Shown here: positions 63,587 to 64,000 of the stretch, piece after piece | Layout: every line of letters starts with the position of its first letter | How positions within the stretch are numbered: position 1 is the first letter of the stretch | Source of the DNA: Jaminaea rosea | Taxonomy: Eukaryota; Basidiomycota; Exobasidiomycetes; Microstromatales | Direction of reading: 5' to 3' | Assembly: GCF_003144245.1 (NCBI RefSeq) | Contig: NW_020289978.1 | Coordinates: 1-64,000, forward strand | DNA: 64,000 nt | The notes under the pieces: model-generated | Told to the model about the DNA's origin: nothing | The model's input: the letters and a program-made list of their open reading frames with translations, nothing else | Database searches by the model: none | Position numbers and translations under genes: made by a program

Positions 63587-64000
63587 TCAGGCGGACTCGG
63601 ACTGATCCCACGCTTCCGGTGTAGCCTCGCGAGCTCGAACCTCCGTCGTGGCCGCCATCTGCCGACCCACTACTGCAGGCGCGATCCTCGGCCTCCCCTC
63701 GCCAGACTGTGTAGGCGTCATTGGCTGGGACGATCTGGCAGATGATGCTCCACTAGCCACGGCAGCCCACCCACCCAGTCTAGCCCCACCAGGTGAGGCG
63801 GCACCTGCGGCACGAGTCGACCAGGCGTTGACTGGCGTGGATCGCCCACCGCTGCCACTCCCACTGGCCAGTGCGCTTGGTCTGTCTTCTCTCCTGAGTA
63901 GCTTCGGGGCACTCCCTACCGCGGTGTCCACGCTGCAAGCTACACAGCTCTCAGCGACGCGATGCATCCTGACGGTGCGCAGGACATCGTGCTTGCTTGC
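63587..64000 (-). CDS. Unidentified protein, C-terminal part only
   Basis: A frame open to the right window edge and ending in TGA at 63587. The visible about 137 residues begin ASKHDVLRTVRMHRVAESC and contain a short VACSVDTAVG segment. The rest is Ala/Ser/Gly-rich and disordered, ending QSESA. An ATG occurs at 63967, but the frame continues upstream and off the window, so this is probably the 3' end of a larger gene. I recognise no family. Confidence 0.45.
   Translation of the reverse strand, partial: ASKHDVLRTVRMHRVAESCVACSVDTAVGSAPKLLRREDRPSALASGSGSGGRSTPVNAWSTRAAGAASPGGARLGGWAAVASGASSARSSQPMTPTQSGEGRPRIAPAVVGRQMAATTEVRAREATPEAWDQSESA

Overview
This window is eukaryotic nuclear DNA from a fungus, most likely a basidiomycete and plausibly one of the Ustilaginomycotina. 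The placement is inferred from four things: high GC content, dense genes on both strands, long serine/proline/alanine-rich disordered segments, and many short introns (mostly 70-120 nt, GTGAGT/GTGCGT donors, CAG acceptors, CTGAC-type branch points). I cannot name the species. There are 20 confidently recognised protein genes, several less certain ones and one partial gene at the right edge. I found no rRNA, tRNA, CRISPR array, transposon or virus-like element. One run of 465 unknown bases (40724-41188) interrupts a gene.

Region 1 (about 0.2-21.7 kb) holds a class 3 lipase, a 4-coumarate-CoA-ligase-like acyl-CoA synthetase, a bHLH transcription factor, a CYP86-clan-like cytochrome P450, a heat shock transcription factor, a mitochondrial-carrier protein resembling peroxisomal adenine nucleotide carriers, and a cytosolic Hsp70. 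Lipase, P450, acyl-CoA ligase and peroxisomal ATP carrier could be steps of lipid breakdown. Hsp70 is a classic target of the heat shock factor encoded about 2.6 kb away.

Region 2 (about 21.8-26.6 kb) is the least understood part. It contains one unrecognised reading frame, broken or spliced in a way I cannot resolve, between gene-free flanks.

Region 3 (26.6-39.8 kb) is rich in chromatin and nuclear functions: translin, the FACT subunit Spt16, an Src1/Man1-type inner nuclear membrane protein, a large protein with BRCT and Myb-like segments that resembles Rap1, and the autophagy modifier Atg8. Spt16/Src1 and Rap1-like/Atg8 are divergent pairs. Translin/Spt16 and Src1/Rap1-like are convergent pairs.

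Region 4 (40.2-50.6 kb) holds a HAD-family phosphatase cut by the assembly gap, the checkpoint clamp loader Rad17, the siroheme enzyme Met8, an N-terminal amidase (Nta1-like), a thioredoxin-fold protein, the complex I subunit NDUFS7/PSST and prefoldin subunit 2. A 2.2 kb stretch without a convincing gene follows.

Region 5 (52.8-64.0 kb) holds an amino acid permease of the methionine permease type, actin-related protein Arp6 (SWR1 complex), a very large HEAT-repeat protein resembling PP4 regulatory subunit 1, and the 3' part of an unidentified gene running off the right edge. Exon boundaries were deduced by eye from splice consensus, reading phase and protein family continuity. No transcript evidence was available.
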